A stretch of 64,000 bases of DNA, taken from contig JAUWYX010000001.1 in NCBI GenBank assembly GCA_030615625.1, forward strand, positions 224,574 through 288,573, in the 5' to 3' direction. The notes below the pieces were generated by a model. The model made no database searches, was not told the origin of the DNA, and saw nothing but the letters and a program-made list of their open reading frames with translations. Every line of letters begins with the position of its first letter. The stretch's first letter is position 1. Source of the stretch: Dehalococcoidia bacterium. Lineage in GTDB: Bacteria > Chloroflexota > Dehalococcoidia > GIF9 > AB-539-J10. The translations under genes were made by a program, and so were the position numbers. Below, piece by piece: positions 55,287 through 62,755 of the stretch.

Positions 55287-55928
55287 ATGACAATCGTAGC
55301 CGAAGACGATGCTATCCAGATCGAAAAGCTTGAGCTGGGTCCCTTCGGGACTAACGCCTATATTGTAACCTGTCGAGAAATGCGAGATAGTGCGCTAATA
55401 GATGCTCCCGCAGAGGCGAACATCATCATAGATAAATTGAAAAACACCACGCCCAAATACATATTGTTGACTCATAACCACATGGACCATATCGGTGCCC
55501 TTGCCCAATTACGAGCTGAGCTGAAAGTTCCTCTGGCTGCCCACGGTTCAGACACAGGGAACCTGACATCGCCACCAGAGATATTATTGAGTGATGGTGA
55601 CACGGTTTGGTTGGGAAGGCTTAAGTTTACGGTGCTTCATACACCAGGGCACACCCCAGATAGTTTATGCTTCAGGACCGGTCGATACCTGATATCGGGA
55701 GATACCATTTTCCCTGGGGGACCGGGTAAGACAAGCTCTCCAGATGATTTTAAGCAGATAATCAAGTCTGTAACCGGGAAAATCTTCGTATTGCCGGACG
55801 ATACTCAGATATACCCTGGCCATGGGGATTCCACCGTGTTAAAGAGGGAGAAAGACGAGTTTGCCGTCTTTGCCGCTCGACCTCATGATCCCCACCTGTG
55901 CGGCGATGTGCTCTGGCTTTCAACGTAG
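55287..55928 (+). CDS. MBL-fold metallo-hydrolase (glyoxalase II-like)
   Basis: 213 aa. Metal-binding THNHMDHIGAL (HxHxDH), HTPGHTPDS, SGDTIFPGGPG and YPGHGD occur in the right order for a glyoxalase II/YcbL-type hydrolase with two metal ions. Substrate unknown; candidates are thioesters or related small molecules. The neighbourhood of thiol-like genes downstream makes a thioester substrate tempting but unproven. Followed by a palindromic repeat. Confidence 0.88.
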   Translation: MTIVAEDDAIQIEKLELGPFGTNAYIVTCREMRDSALIDAPAEANIIIDKLKNTTPKYILLTHNHMDHIGALAQLRAELKVPLAAHGSDTGNLTSPPEILLSDGDTVWLGRLKFTVLHTPGHTPDSLCFRTGRYLISGDTIFPGGPGKTSSPDDFKQIIKSVTGKIFVLPDDTQIYPGHGDSTVLKREKDEFAVFAARPHDPHLCGDVLWLST

Positions 55929-55976
55929 CTGCGGATCTTTAGACCCGCAGGGCGAGGCTAGAGCATCGCCCCTACG
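55924..55976. repeat. Dispersed palindrome related to that at 5900
   Basis: CGTAG...CTACG ends enclose TGCGGATCTTTAGACCCGCA and GGCGA...TCGCC. The GCGG.TCT/AGACCCGC core matches the copy after ispE. It lies between convergent genes and may double as a terminator. Confidence 0.55.
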
Positions 55977-55995
55977 AAAATTAAGAAGTTGATTA

Positions 55996-56688
55996 TCACA
56001 GTAGCTCTACCCGGTAGAAAGCTTCAGCTAGTTCGTAATCTTCCCCTTGGGCGAGCATTGTATGTCGCTCCCTTAGCCATTCTTCCCATCCCGTGGAGGG
56101 GATGTTGCTTATCTGGCTCTTATGGCAGAGCAGGGCGGCAATTTTAGTGTCAAAGGTATTGGTAATATTAGTGCAGTAATTAGGCTCCTCAGCACCCCAG
56201 AGTAATACCTCTTTAACTTTATGAGGCTGAAGCCCTTCCTCCAGTAAATCAGGATATGAAAGAAAATCCCTGGCGTAGGGGAAAACAGCATCAAGTGTAA
56301 CCTGGCTGGTGATTCGGTGGTCGCGATGCCAAATACGGCGCCGGTATAGGTCAGCAGTTACCACCGTCTCTGGTTTGTACATCCTTATCAGGCGTACAAT
56401 CTCCTTTCTGAATTCAGGTGTATCTTCCAAGGTCTGGTCTGGATGGTGCAGGAAGATGACCCCCCTCACCCCTAATAGCTTGGCTGCCGCTAGCTGTTCC
56501 TGCTCTCTGATTCTGACTAGTTCATCCGGCTTCATATTGGGGTCGCTGGTGCCCTTATCGCCATTGGTGCATACCACGTAGATAACATCCTTTCCTTCAC
56601 TTGTCCAACGAGCCACAGTCCCGGCAACACCAAATTCGGCATCGTCGGGATGAGGTGTAACCACCATGACATGAACTGGCTTAGTCAT
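55996..56688 (-). CDS. PIG-L/LmbE-family deacetylase (MshB-like)
   Basis: 230 aa. The zinc motif TPHPDDAEFG at residues 10-16 and the later HRDH are typical of N-acetylglucosamine deacetylases (MshB, BshB, PIG-L). Start ATG 56688 is chosen, giving the normal N-terminus MTKPVHVMVVTPHPDD with AGGAGG upstream, rather than 56790 of the ORF track. It is divergent from the tandem-GNAT gene. Expected to remove acetyl from a GlcNAc conjugate. Confidence 0.88.
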   Translation of the reverse strand: MTKPVHVMVVTPHPDDAEFGVAGTVARWTSEGKDVIYVVCTNGDKGTSDPNMKPDELVRIREQEQLAAAKLLGVRGVIFLHHPDQTLEDTPEFRKEIVRLIRMYKPETVVTADLYRRRIWHRDHRITSQVTLDAVFPYARDFLSYPDLLEEGLQPHKVKEVLLWGAEEPNYCTNITNTFDTKIAALLCHKSQISNIPSTGWEEWLRERHTMLAQGEDYELAEAFYRVELL

Positions 56689-56782
56689 TATACTTGAGCC
56701 TCCTGGAATCGTGACACATGGCAGTAATTGTATAAGATTCCTCAAGCTGATACAATTGAGATTGGGAATGCCAACAAAGGCA

Positions 56783-57709
56783 ATGAGCAATTCCCTCCAT
56801 AATATTAGAAATTATCAACCGGCGGATTTCAATAAGTACGTCTTACTGTATGCTGAAGCTGAAAAACTGGAGCCGACCGGACGTTGTGTTTCACCGCAGT
56901 TCGTTGCTGAACGATTAGAGCAGCCAAACTATTCCCCTGAGCAAGACCTGTTTATCCTGTGGAGTGAGGATATCGTCGGCTATATGGATGTTAAACCGGA
57001 GCTGACCATTGGGCGGGTGGTTCTCGACTGCTGGGTACACCCTGAGCATCGTAGAAGGGGGCTGGCGACAAAACTCCTCAGTTATGCTACAAACCGTGCC
57101 AAAGAATTAGGAGCCAAAGTAGCCCATGTAAATATAAGGGAGGATAACGTGATTGCGATAAGGGTGCTATCCAGGCTGGGCTTCAGCCTTATCCGACGGT
57201 TTCTTGCATTGGGATTAGACATTGCTGATGTTGGCGAATTAGATATGGACCGAGTGGCTCTAAGCTGCCGCTATCTACAGCACGGTGAAGAAGGCAAGCT
57301 CACTCAGCTTCAGAATCGTGCCTTTGCTGGCACCTGGGGATACAACTCCAATACTGTAGAGGAAATAGCCTTTCGTACTAATTTAAATACCTGTTCCCTG
57401 GAGGACATAGTTCTAATCTACGAGGGAGATAAGGCCATCGGCTATTGCTGGACCGGAATAAGCTGTGAGGAAGGAGTTCCCAGTATAAGAAAGGGGCGAA
57501 TCCTTATGCTCGGAGTTGGCCCAGATTACAGAGGTAAGGGAACAGGTAAAAAATTAGTGCTGGCTGGGTTAGCCCACCTGAAAAGCAAAGGTTTGCAGGT
57601 TGCCGAGTTGACCGTGGACAGCGAGAACAAAGCAGCTTGTGCTCTTTACCAATCCCTTGGTTTTGAGGTTCAGGCCAACACTTTTTGGTATGAAAAGGTC
57701 ATAAATTAG
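56783..57709 (+). CDS. Tandem GNAT-domain acetyltransferase (MshD-like architecture)
   Basis: About 308 aa from ATG 56783 (56768 is an alternative; the GTG at 56711 would run back into the neighbouring promoter). Two GNAT domains: the first with PEHRRRGLATKLLSYA and IAIRVLSRLGF, the second with PDYRGKGTGKKLVLAGL and KAACALYQSLGF. Two-domain GNATs of this size include mycothiol synthase MshD, which acetylates Cys-GlcN-Ins. The flanking deacetylase and MshA-like genes strengthen that analogy. Its 3' end overlaps the convergent GT4 gene by 4 bases. Confidence 0.8.
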   Translation: MSNSLHNIRNYQPADFNKYVLLYAEAEKLEPTGRCVSPQFVAERLEQPNYSPEQDLFILWSEDIVGYMDVKPELTIGRVVLDCWVHPEHRRRGLATKLLSYATNRAKELGAKVAHVNIREDNVIAIRVLSRLGFSLIRRFLALGLDIADVGELDMDRVALSCRYLQHGEEGKLTQLQNRAFAGTWGYNSNTVEEIAFRTNLNTCSLEDIVLIYEGDKAIGYCWTGISCEEGVPSIRKGRILMLGVGPDYRGKGTGKKLVLAGLAHLKSKGLQVAELTVDSENKAACALYQSLGFEVQANTFWYEKVIN

Positions 57710-58956
57710 GACACAGGGGCAAGGTAGTTAGCCAATACCAGTTGGCAATCCCTGACAATCGCTTCAGCAACATTCGACCAGCTAAATTTGCTTACAGTTG
57801 CCCGAATTAACTGGGCAGACTTTGTATCTGTGCTTGGCCGGGAAAGAAGCAAGGCTATTTTATCAGCAAGGTGACGGGGAGTATTGTCTATTACCACATA
57901 CCCTGTCTCTCCCTGTCGAATAACGTTTTTATGGTTACCTACATCAGTAGCCACTACCGGTGTGCCGCAAGCCAGGGATTCCAGAGTTACTAACCCAAAG
58001 CTTTCGTAATAAGAAGGAACCACACAAGCGTCAGCCGCGCTGTAAAAATAAGGTAGCTGCGCATGCTTTACCAAACCCAGAAAATTAACTGAATTCTGTA
58101 TTTTGAGGTCACAGGCTAGTTTCCGTAGTTGTTCTATTTCACGCTGGCTATGTTCACCACCACCGATTACCACCAGCCTTAATCCTTGAATATTCCGTAG
58201 ATAGGGTAAAGCCTTTATCAATTTATCTATACCCTTTAAGGGGTCAATTCTGCCCACAAACAGAATAATCTTATCGTTACCAAAGCTCAGATACTGCCTG
58301 GCCTGTGTTTTGTCTAAGGCTTTGAACTGCTCCAGATTTACCCCACAGGGCACCACACTGATTTTCTCCGACGATGCGCCATAGTGCCGAATAAGCTCTT
58401 CCTTTTCCCTCTCTGTTGGAGCGATAATGTGATGGCACTTTTGAACCAAGCCCCTTTCTGTCTCAATACGAAGTTCGGGCTCAGCCTCGCCAGGGGCCAA
58501 ATAAGCTCCTTCCTTAATTGCATTCTTAACTGCACCTAATGTATGGAACATAGTGATATGAGGAACATGCCACCATTGCTGTAAATATGCCCCTGCCAGC
58601 GCGGAAAGCCAGTAATGGCTAAATATTAAATCGTACTGGAGGTTGTTATGCTTCCTGAAACGCTCCAGGTTGCAGACAAAGTCAGGAAGATGGGAATACA
58701 CGGCCAACTTATGTATCTCCTCGTCTTCCCCTGCCCTGAGGTGAATAAGCCGTGCATTCTGACCGAGTTCATAGGTTTGGCGGTCTTTGGGGTCATGAAC
58801 ACGAGTATAGACATCCACTAAATGTCCCTGCTTGCCCAATTCGCGAGCAAGCTCCCGGATGTAGACACTCATACCACCGGTGTCTTTTGTCCCTAGTTTT
58901 CCCACAGGGCAGCTATGGGCACTGAGCATAGCTACTCTCAGTTGACTAACCGACAT
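57706..58956 (-). CDS. GT4 glycosyltransferase (MshA/sucrose-phosphate-synthase-like)
   Basis: 416 aa. N-terminal GTKDTGGMSVYIRELARELG, SHYWLSALAG, then VPCGVNLEQF, FVGRIDPLKGIDKLIKAL and the EX7E motif YESFGLVTLESLACGTPVV. The GGMxVY and SHYWLS segments are hallmarks of MshA, which makes GlcNAc-Ins-P, and of related sucrose/trehalose-type transferases. MshA function is inferred; donor and acceptor are not proven. It is preceded by the FemAB-like gene on the same strand (25 bases). Confidence 0.85.
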   Translation of the reverse strand: MSVSQLRVAMLSAHSCPVGKLGTKDTGGMSVYIRELARELGKQGHLVDVYTRVHDPKDRQTYELGQNARLIHLRAGEDEEIHKLAVYSHLPDFVCNLERFRKHNNLQYDLIFSHYWLSALAGAYLQQWWHVPHITMFHTLGAVKNAIKEGAYLAPGEAEPELRIETERGLVQKCHHIIAPTEREKEELIRHYGASSEKISVVPCGVNLEQFKALDKTQARQYLSFGNDKIILFVGRIDPLKGIDKLIKALPYLRNIQGLRLVVIGGGEHSQREIEQLRKLACDLKIQNSVNFLGLVKHAQLPYFYSAADACVVPSYYESFGLVTLESLACGTPVVATDVGNHKNVIRQGETGYVVIDNTPRHLADKIALLLSRPSTDTKSAQLIRATVSKFSWSNVAEAIVRDCQLVLANYLAPVS

Positions 58957-58981
58957 CAGAGTGTGCTCTTCTTTATTGTTG

Positions 58982-59962
58982 TTAGGTGATAGTTATCTGG
59001 CAGCTGTAGAGGAGTACTTCCTGGCCGCCGAGTTGATATTTGTACGGTTCTCCACCTTTCAAAAAGTTCCATTTCTTTCTGCCTTTCTCGATGCTCTCCT
59101 TGAGGCAAAGGACTTTACAAAGCAGTCCCACGCTTAAATAGTTGAATTGAGGGTCATAGGCACTATTATAGAGGTAGTGCGAGCCATCGTAGTCAAAACC
59201 TATAGTCATCGCCGCCGGTACCTTGTCCAGCTGTAGAATACCTAACCTCAATAGCCCAATCTCAGCCATGGCCTTAGCCAGTGACCTGAAAAACGATTCT
59301 CTCTTGTGATTCATGAAGCTGGCTTTCTCATCCTTGCTCAATGAAAAGAGCTTCAAAAAAATATCCAGATAATCTTCAACCTCCCGACCGACCTCAACAC
59401 AGCGATGTTCTACATTGCCAGCCTCCCATAACCGCCTTAACTTCCGCCTAACTTCGTGGCGCTGCTTTTTCTTCAATATTGCCAGGTATTCATTCCAGGT
59501 AGTAGGTAAATCTAGTTCCAGAGAAACATCCTCCGGGTGGCAGAGAACCTCATACCCTCGGTTCTGGGCGATACTTACGAGTTGAGTGAGCACGGTAGAA
59601 TCGGGCCGCAAAGGTCTCAGGTCCAGCTTCTTTATACCCCTCTCTCTCAAATCATCAAGCAGTACCTTGAAGAAATCCCTCTCTCTTCCCGGGGTAATAA
59701 CGAAATCCAAATAGTCGCAGACGTCGGCGCTCCCGATAAAAGAAGCCGTTTCCTTATTCACTAGAAGTGGGGCAAAGCCGATGATTTTCTCACCCTGCCG
59801 CAGCGTTCGTACATACAATTCAGCCCCCCTGCCAAATGCTTCCCACCAGACCTTCAGCCAGGCAGGTAAAACGAAAATGGAGCCCCACTTTAAACAGTGA
59901 CGCAACTTGTCCCAGGAAGAAGTAACGCTGTCAAGACTCTCGACAGTGAGGGTATAACTCAT
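58982..59962 (-). CDS. FemAB/CelD-like GNAT (acyltransferase) protein
   Basis: 326 aa with the GNAT_6 (FemAB/BcsL-like) pattern: an N-terminal half around FVLPAWLKVWWEAFG and GFAPLLVNKE, and a second half with KKKQRHEVRRKLRRLW, AMTIGFDYDGSHYLYNSAYDPQF and FLKGGEPYKYQLGG. Family members transfer acyl or aminoacyl groups to sugars or peptides. It is probably co-transcribed with the MshA-like gene, so the substrate may be the glycoside made by it. Start ATG 59962. Confidence 0.82.
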   Translation of the reverse strand: MSYTLTVESLDSVTSSWDKLRHCLKWGSIFVLPAWLKVWWEAFGRGAELYVRTLRQGEKIIGFAPLLVNKETASFIGSADVCDYLDFVITPGRERDFFKVLLDDLRERGIKKLDLRPLRPDSTVLTQLVSIAQNRGYEVLCHPEDVSLELDLPTTWNEYLAILKKKQRHEVRRKLRRLWEAGNVEHRCVEVGREVEDYLDIFLKLFSLSKDEKASFMNHKRESFFRSLAKAMAEIGLLRLGILQLDKVPAAMTIGFDYDGSHYLYNSAYDPQFNYLSVGLLCKVLCLKESIEKGRKKWNFLKGGEPYKYQLGGQEVLLYSCQITIT

Positions 59963-60134
59963 CAGTGTTTACCTTAGTATAGCGATTAGCCATGACTGAA
60001 TCAACCGCTCTGCTTGCAAGGAGAGTACGCACATCTATGCAAAGTTTCCGGCAACCTTATCCGCTCCTTTGCCTTAACTAAATCTATACTACCGGCTAAT
60101 TCTGAGGACAACTTCGCTGAATATGGGATGCACG

Positions 60135-60186
60135 CTGTCTAAAAACCTCTCTTTGGTGGAGGGCAATCAACGACCATTCTTAACGA
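60135..60186 (+). repeat. Direct repeat flanking the crotonase gene, left copy
   Basis: CTGTCTAAAAA followed 25-30 bases later by ATCAACGACCATT. The right copy is at 61068-61119 in the same orientation; about 70 percent identity by eye. Confidence 0.5.
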
Positions 60187-60233
60187 TGCACAGTACTGCT
60201 GACCGTCTGGCTGAGGCGGCAGGCAATCAGATG

Positions 60234-61037
60234 TTATGTGGGCGGGTCAGCCTCTTTCCTGGTAAACTGTTGGGCGGCTTCACCCATTTCGGCACCACTG
60301 CCTGAGCCAAGGCATATGTCGGTCTCCATGCGAAGCCCTATATCGAGTGGGGTCGACAGAGCAAGAGTAGCCGCTCTTTTGGCACCCTGAATAAGGCGAG
60401 GATTGATTTTGGCTATTTCTTCGGCCAGCTTCTTGGCTTCAACCATTAGCTGGTCCTTGGGATATACATGATCTACCAGCCTAACCCGGAGCGCTTCGGC
60501 AGCGTCGATTCTTCGTCCGGTAAGAATCAGTTCCTTAGCCATGCCAGTTCCCACTATCCGGGGTAACCGCTGCGTGCTTCCCAGGTCAGGGATAACCCCC
60601 AACTGAATCTCAGGAAGCCCGAATACGGCAGTATCACAAGCCAGGCGTATATCGCAGCAAAGAATGAGTTCCAGGGCTGCTCCTAAACAGTACCCGTTTA
60701 TGGCAGCGATAACCGGTGCGGCCAGCTCTTCGTACATGGTAAATATCATCTTCAAGTTGTACAGAGAATCATAGCCCTGCCGGTAACTGGGAACAATTTC
60801 CGTGGGGCCGCTCCCGGAGGCTACCATCTTCAAGTCCAGTCCGGCGCTAAACGCCCTATCACCGGCACCGGTCATGATCACAACCCTGACCTCAGGGTTT
60901 TCCTTGATAGCCTGCGCTGTTTTTTGAAGCCCCAAAAAGACCTCATGATTAAAGGCATTCAATGCCTCCGGTCGGTTCAACAGCACTGTGGCAATACTAT
61001 CTTCAATATCCAGTCGAACAGCGTCTTGATTTGCCAT
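60234..61037 (-). CDS. Enoyl-CoA hydratase/isomerase (crotonase family)
   Basis: 267 aa. Oxyanion-hole segments [13 protein letters not shown] and [21 protein letters not shown], with the catalytic region [25 protein letters not shown]. At the usual hydratase positions one residue is Glu (PEIQLG) while the other candidate is less clear, so hydratase versus isomerase or hydrolase activity is undecided. AAGGGGAG ribosome binding site before ATG. It is a lone gene, framed by imperfect direct repeats. Confidence 0.9.
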   Translation of the reverse strand: MANQDAVRLDIEDSIATVLLNRPEALNAFNHEVFLGLQKTAQAIKENPEVRVVIMTGAGDRAFSAGLDLKMVASGSGPTEIVPSYRQGYDSLYNLKMIFTMYEELAAPVIAAINGYCLGAALELILCCDIRLACDTAVFGLPEIQLGVIPDLGSTQRLPRIVGTGMAKELILTGRRIDAAEALRVRLVDHVYPKDQLMVEAKKLAEEIAKINPRLIQGAKRAATLALSTPLDIGLRMETDICLGSGSGAEMGEAAQQFTRKEADPPT

Positions 61038-61067
61038 TTGTCTCCCCTTTCATAGATTACTTTCAGA

Positions 61068-61119
61068 CTGTCTAAAAATCCCTTCTGCCGGATGGTAATT
61101 AACGACCATTGATTATCGC
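61068..61119 (+). repeat. Direct repeat flanking the crotonase gene, right copy
   Basis: CTGTCTAAAAATCCC...AATTAACGACCATTGA, partner of 60135-60186. Confidence 0.5.
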
Positions 61120-61356
61120 CAGCACCTTTTTAACAGTTGCTTTTTGAAGACTATCACTCCCTTCGGCTACTTTTGTCCACTTTCGCTGATTTTACATCGC
61201 AGCCCCGACCAAGGTCAATTGTTTTCCCTGTATCCCAATACAATCTCTTCAATCAGCTTGTCATACCTCCCAGGCGCCCCAATCCTGCCAAGCCTGAAGA
61301 GACACAGCCTCTATGCTCAGAATGACAAAAGGCAAAGGGCTCGGAATGACTCCCCT

Positions 61357-61436
61357 GTCATTGCGAGGAGTGTAGCGACGAAGCAATCTCGGCGGGGCTG
61401 GCGAGAGTGGGGATTGCCACGCTTCGCTCGCATGAC
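61357..61436. repeat. MITE/REP-like palindrome, copy 2
   Basis: 80 bp: GTCATTGCGAGGAGTGTAGC and GAAGCAATCTC at the left, GGGATTGCCACGCTTCGCTC and GCATGAC at the right. It has the same inverted ends as copy 1 at 2001-2082. Confidence 0.75.
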
Positions 61437-61541
61437 AGAGAGACGTTACGAATCAATCTCGAATATTTAAGGTGATTTTAGTCAGCAAGCAGTGATATAA
61501 TCAGTATGGGATAAAAATCCAGGCGCATTTTCAGAGGAAGC

Positions 61542-62024
61542 ATGGCAGTTTTAGAGATTCGCACCTTGCCCGACCCTGTGTTGCGGCAAAAGGCCAAACG
61601 AGTAACCAAAATCGATGACTCCATTCAGAAGTTAATCGATGACATGATTGATACGTTACGCGCTGACCCAAACAGAGCCGGCCTCGCTGCCCCGCAGGTA
61701 GGAGTATTGCTCCGCGTAGTAGTCATCGAGGTGCCAGAACAAGAACTCATCACTCTAATTAACCCCGCAATAGTAAAAAAGGAGGGTGAGCGAATAGTTC
61801 AGGAAGGCTGCTTATCCATACCTGGCTACTTGGGGGAAATAAAAAGGGCGGTAACAGTTAAAGTCAAAGCGAAAGACCGATACGGTAAGGAATTTCGCCT
61901 CAAAGCGCAAGGGCTTCTGGCTCAGGCTCTTGAACAGGAAATTGAGCATCTCGATGGCCTTCTATATATTGACCATCTAGAGAGCTCGGAAAAGCTGTTT
62001 GAGATTATCAAGGAAGGAGAGTAA
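61542..62024 (+). CDS. def: Peptide deformylase with altered HExxH motif
   Basis: 160-aa PDF family protein, which normally removes the formyl group from nascent Met. Motif 1 is AGLAAPQVG (usually GxGLAAPQ; the first Gly is Arg), motif 2 EGCLSIPG is intact with the metal-binding Cys, but motif 3 reads EQEIEHLDG where QHExDH is expected: the first zinc/iron His is Gln (CAG, 61935-61937, residue 132). Activity is therefore doubtful or the metal site is different. SD GAGGAAG. Whether another def exists elsewhere is not visible. Confidence 0.88.
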   Translation: MAVLEIRTLPDPVLRQKAKRVTKIDDSIQKLIDDMIDTLRADPNRAGLAAPQVGVLLRVVVIEVPEQELITLINPAIVKKEGERIVQEGCLSIPGYLGEIKRAVTVKVKAKDRYGKEFRLKAQGLLAQALEQEIEHLDGLLYIDHLESSEKLFEIIKEGE

Positions 62025-62039
62025 TAGGCAAGCTTTGAC

Positions 62040-62558
62040 CTAGCTAAGGCTTTCCTCCCACCAAGTTTTGCAAAGATTGAAAGCTTCCTCTCCGCAAAAA
62101 ACCTCCTGTATTTTGTAATTGCTCACATCGACAACCTTATCACTTGACGGCTCTACCCAGAGCCAATAGTTCTGAGTTTCGTCTTCAATGCGAAACTTGA
62201 CTACCCAGTGAAGTTGTTCCTCACCCCATTTCATACGCTTTACCCAGACCATGCAGGCCTCCAGCCCTTGCATATAGGCATTCCACCAGACATCAGCGGA
62301 GAAATGCCCACACTCATAGATCCCCTCTCTCCACAAATTCTTATCTGTGGCGTCTTGAGCGAGGAAATCCAGAACCTCCTGCTCAGTTGCTGGCGAAACC
62401 TTAGAGGCATCGTAAATCTCAGAGGAATAGGTATAAGGCTCCCTACTTTGAGCACCAGCTGCCACACATCCAGAAGTAATTATTAGCAACGCCACCAGCG
62501 AGACAAGAATGACGAGAGCTAATGCGCGCTTTATGTCTGTTGTCCTCTTTTTTTTCAC
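62040..62558 (-). CDS. Putative lipoprotein/exported protein, function unknown
   Basis: 172 aa. A basic start (MKKKRTTDIKR), a hydrophobic core (ALALVILVSLVALLII) and TSGC give a signal peptide, probably lipoprotein-type although the lipobox lacks the usual -3 Leu. The mature part is acidic and rich in Trp and Tyr, with Cys in YECGHFSADVWW and GLEACMVW; this resembles transglutaminase-like or cysteine-peptidase-like surface domains only loosely. It is convergent with def. Confidence 0.65.
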   Translation of the reverse strand: MKKKRTTDIKRALALVILVSLVALLIITSGCVAAGAQSREPYTYSSEIYDASKVSPATEQEVLDFLAQDATDKNLWREGIYECGHFSADVWWNAYMQGLEACMVWVKRMKWGEEQLHWVVKFRIEDETQNYWLWVEPSSDKVVDVSNYKIQEVFCGEEAFNLCKTWWEESLS

Positions 62559-62726
62559 CAGTTTATCTAACCTCTGGCGAATGATTTACTTATGATTATG
62601 GTATTTACCGCTGTTACCACTTAACTTATAGGCACACAGCCAGCAATTTTTCCTAGTCAAATCTCATTGCTATAAAGCTATTCCACGTTTATACTTAACC
62701 AGATTTGGCAGGGTGAAAGGGGAGGG

Positions 62727-62755
62727 GGATAACCGAGCCTGAAGCTCGGTTATCC
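62727..62755 (-). terminator. Hairpin terminator of the surface-protein gene
   Basis: A perfect 12-bp stem GGATAACCGAGC / GCTCGGTTATCC with a 5-nt loop, overlapping the stop codon of the minus-strand gene. On that strand it is followed by CCCCTCCCC rather than a T-tract. Confidence 0.55.

Larger units (their letters stand above)
61038..61541. other. Gene-free spacer with two repeats
   Basis: No gene; the overlapping ORFs at 61137-61470 are repeat shadows. It contains the right copy of the direct repeat (61068-61119) and a GTCATTGCGAGG palindrome (61357-61436). The def gene begins at 61542 with GAGGAAG upstream. Confidence 0.6.

Noticed and set aside
61137-61470. Two overlapping ORFs in the spacer before def
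   Set aside because: Both read through the dispersed palindrome and direct repeat; no SD or domain.
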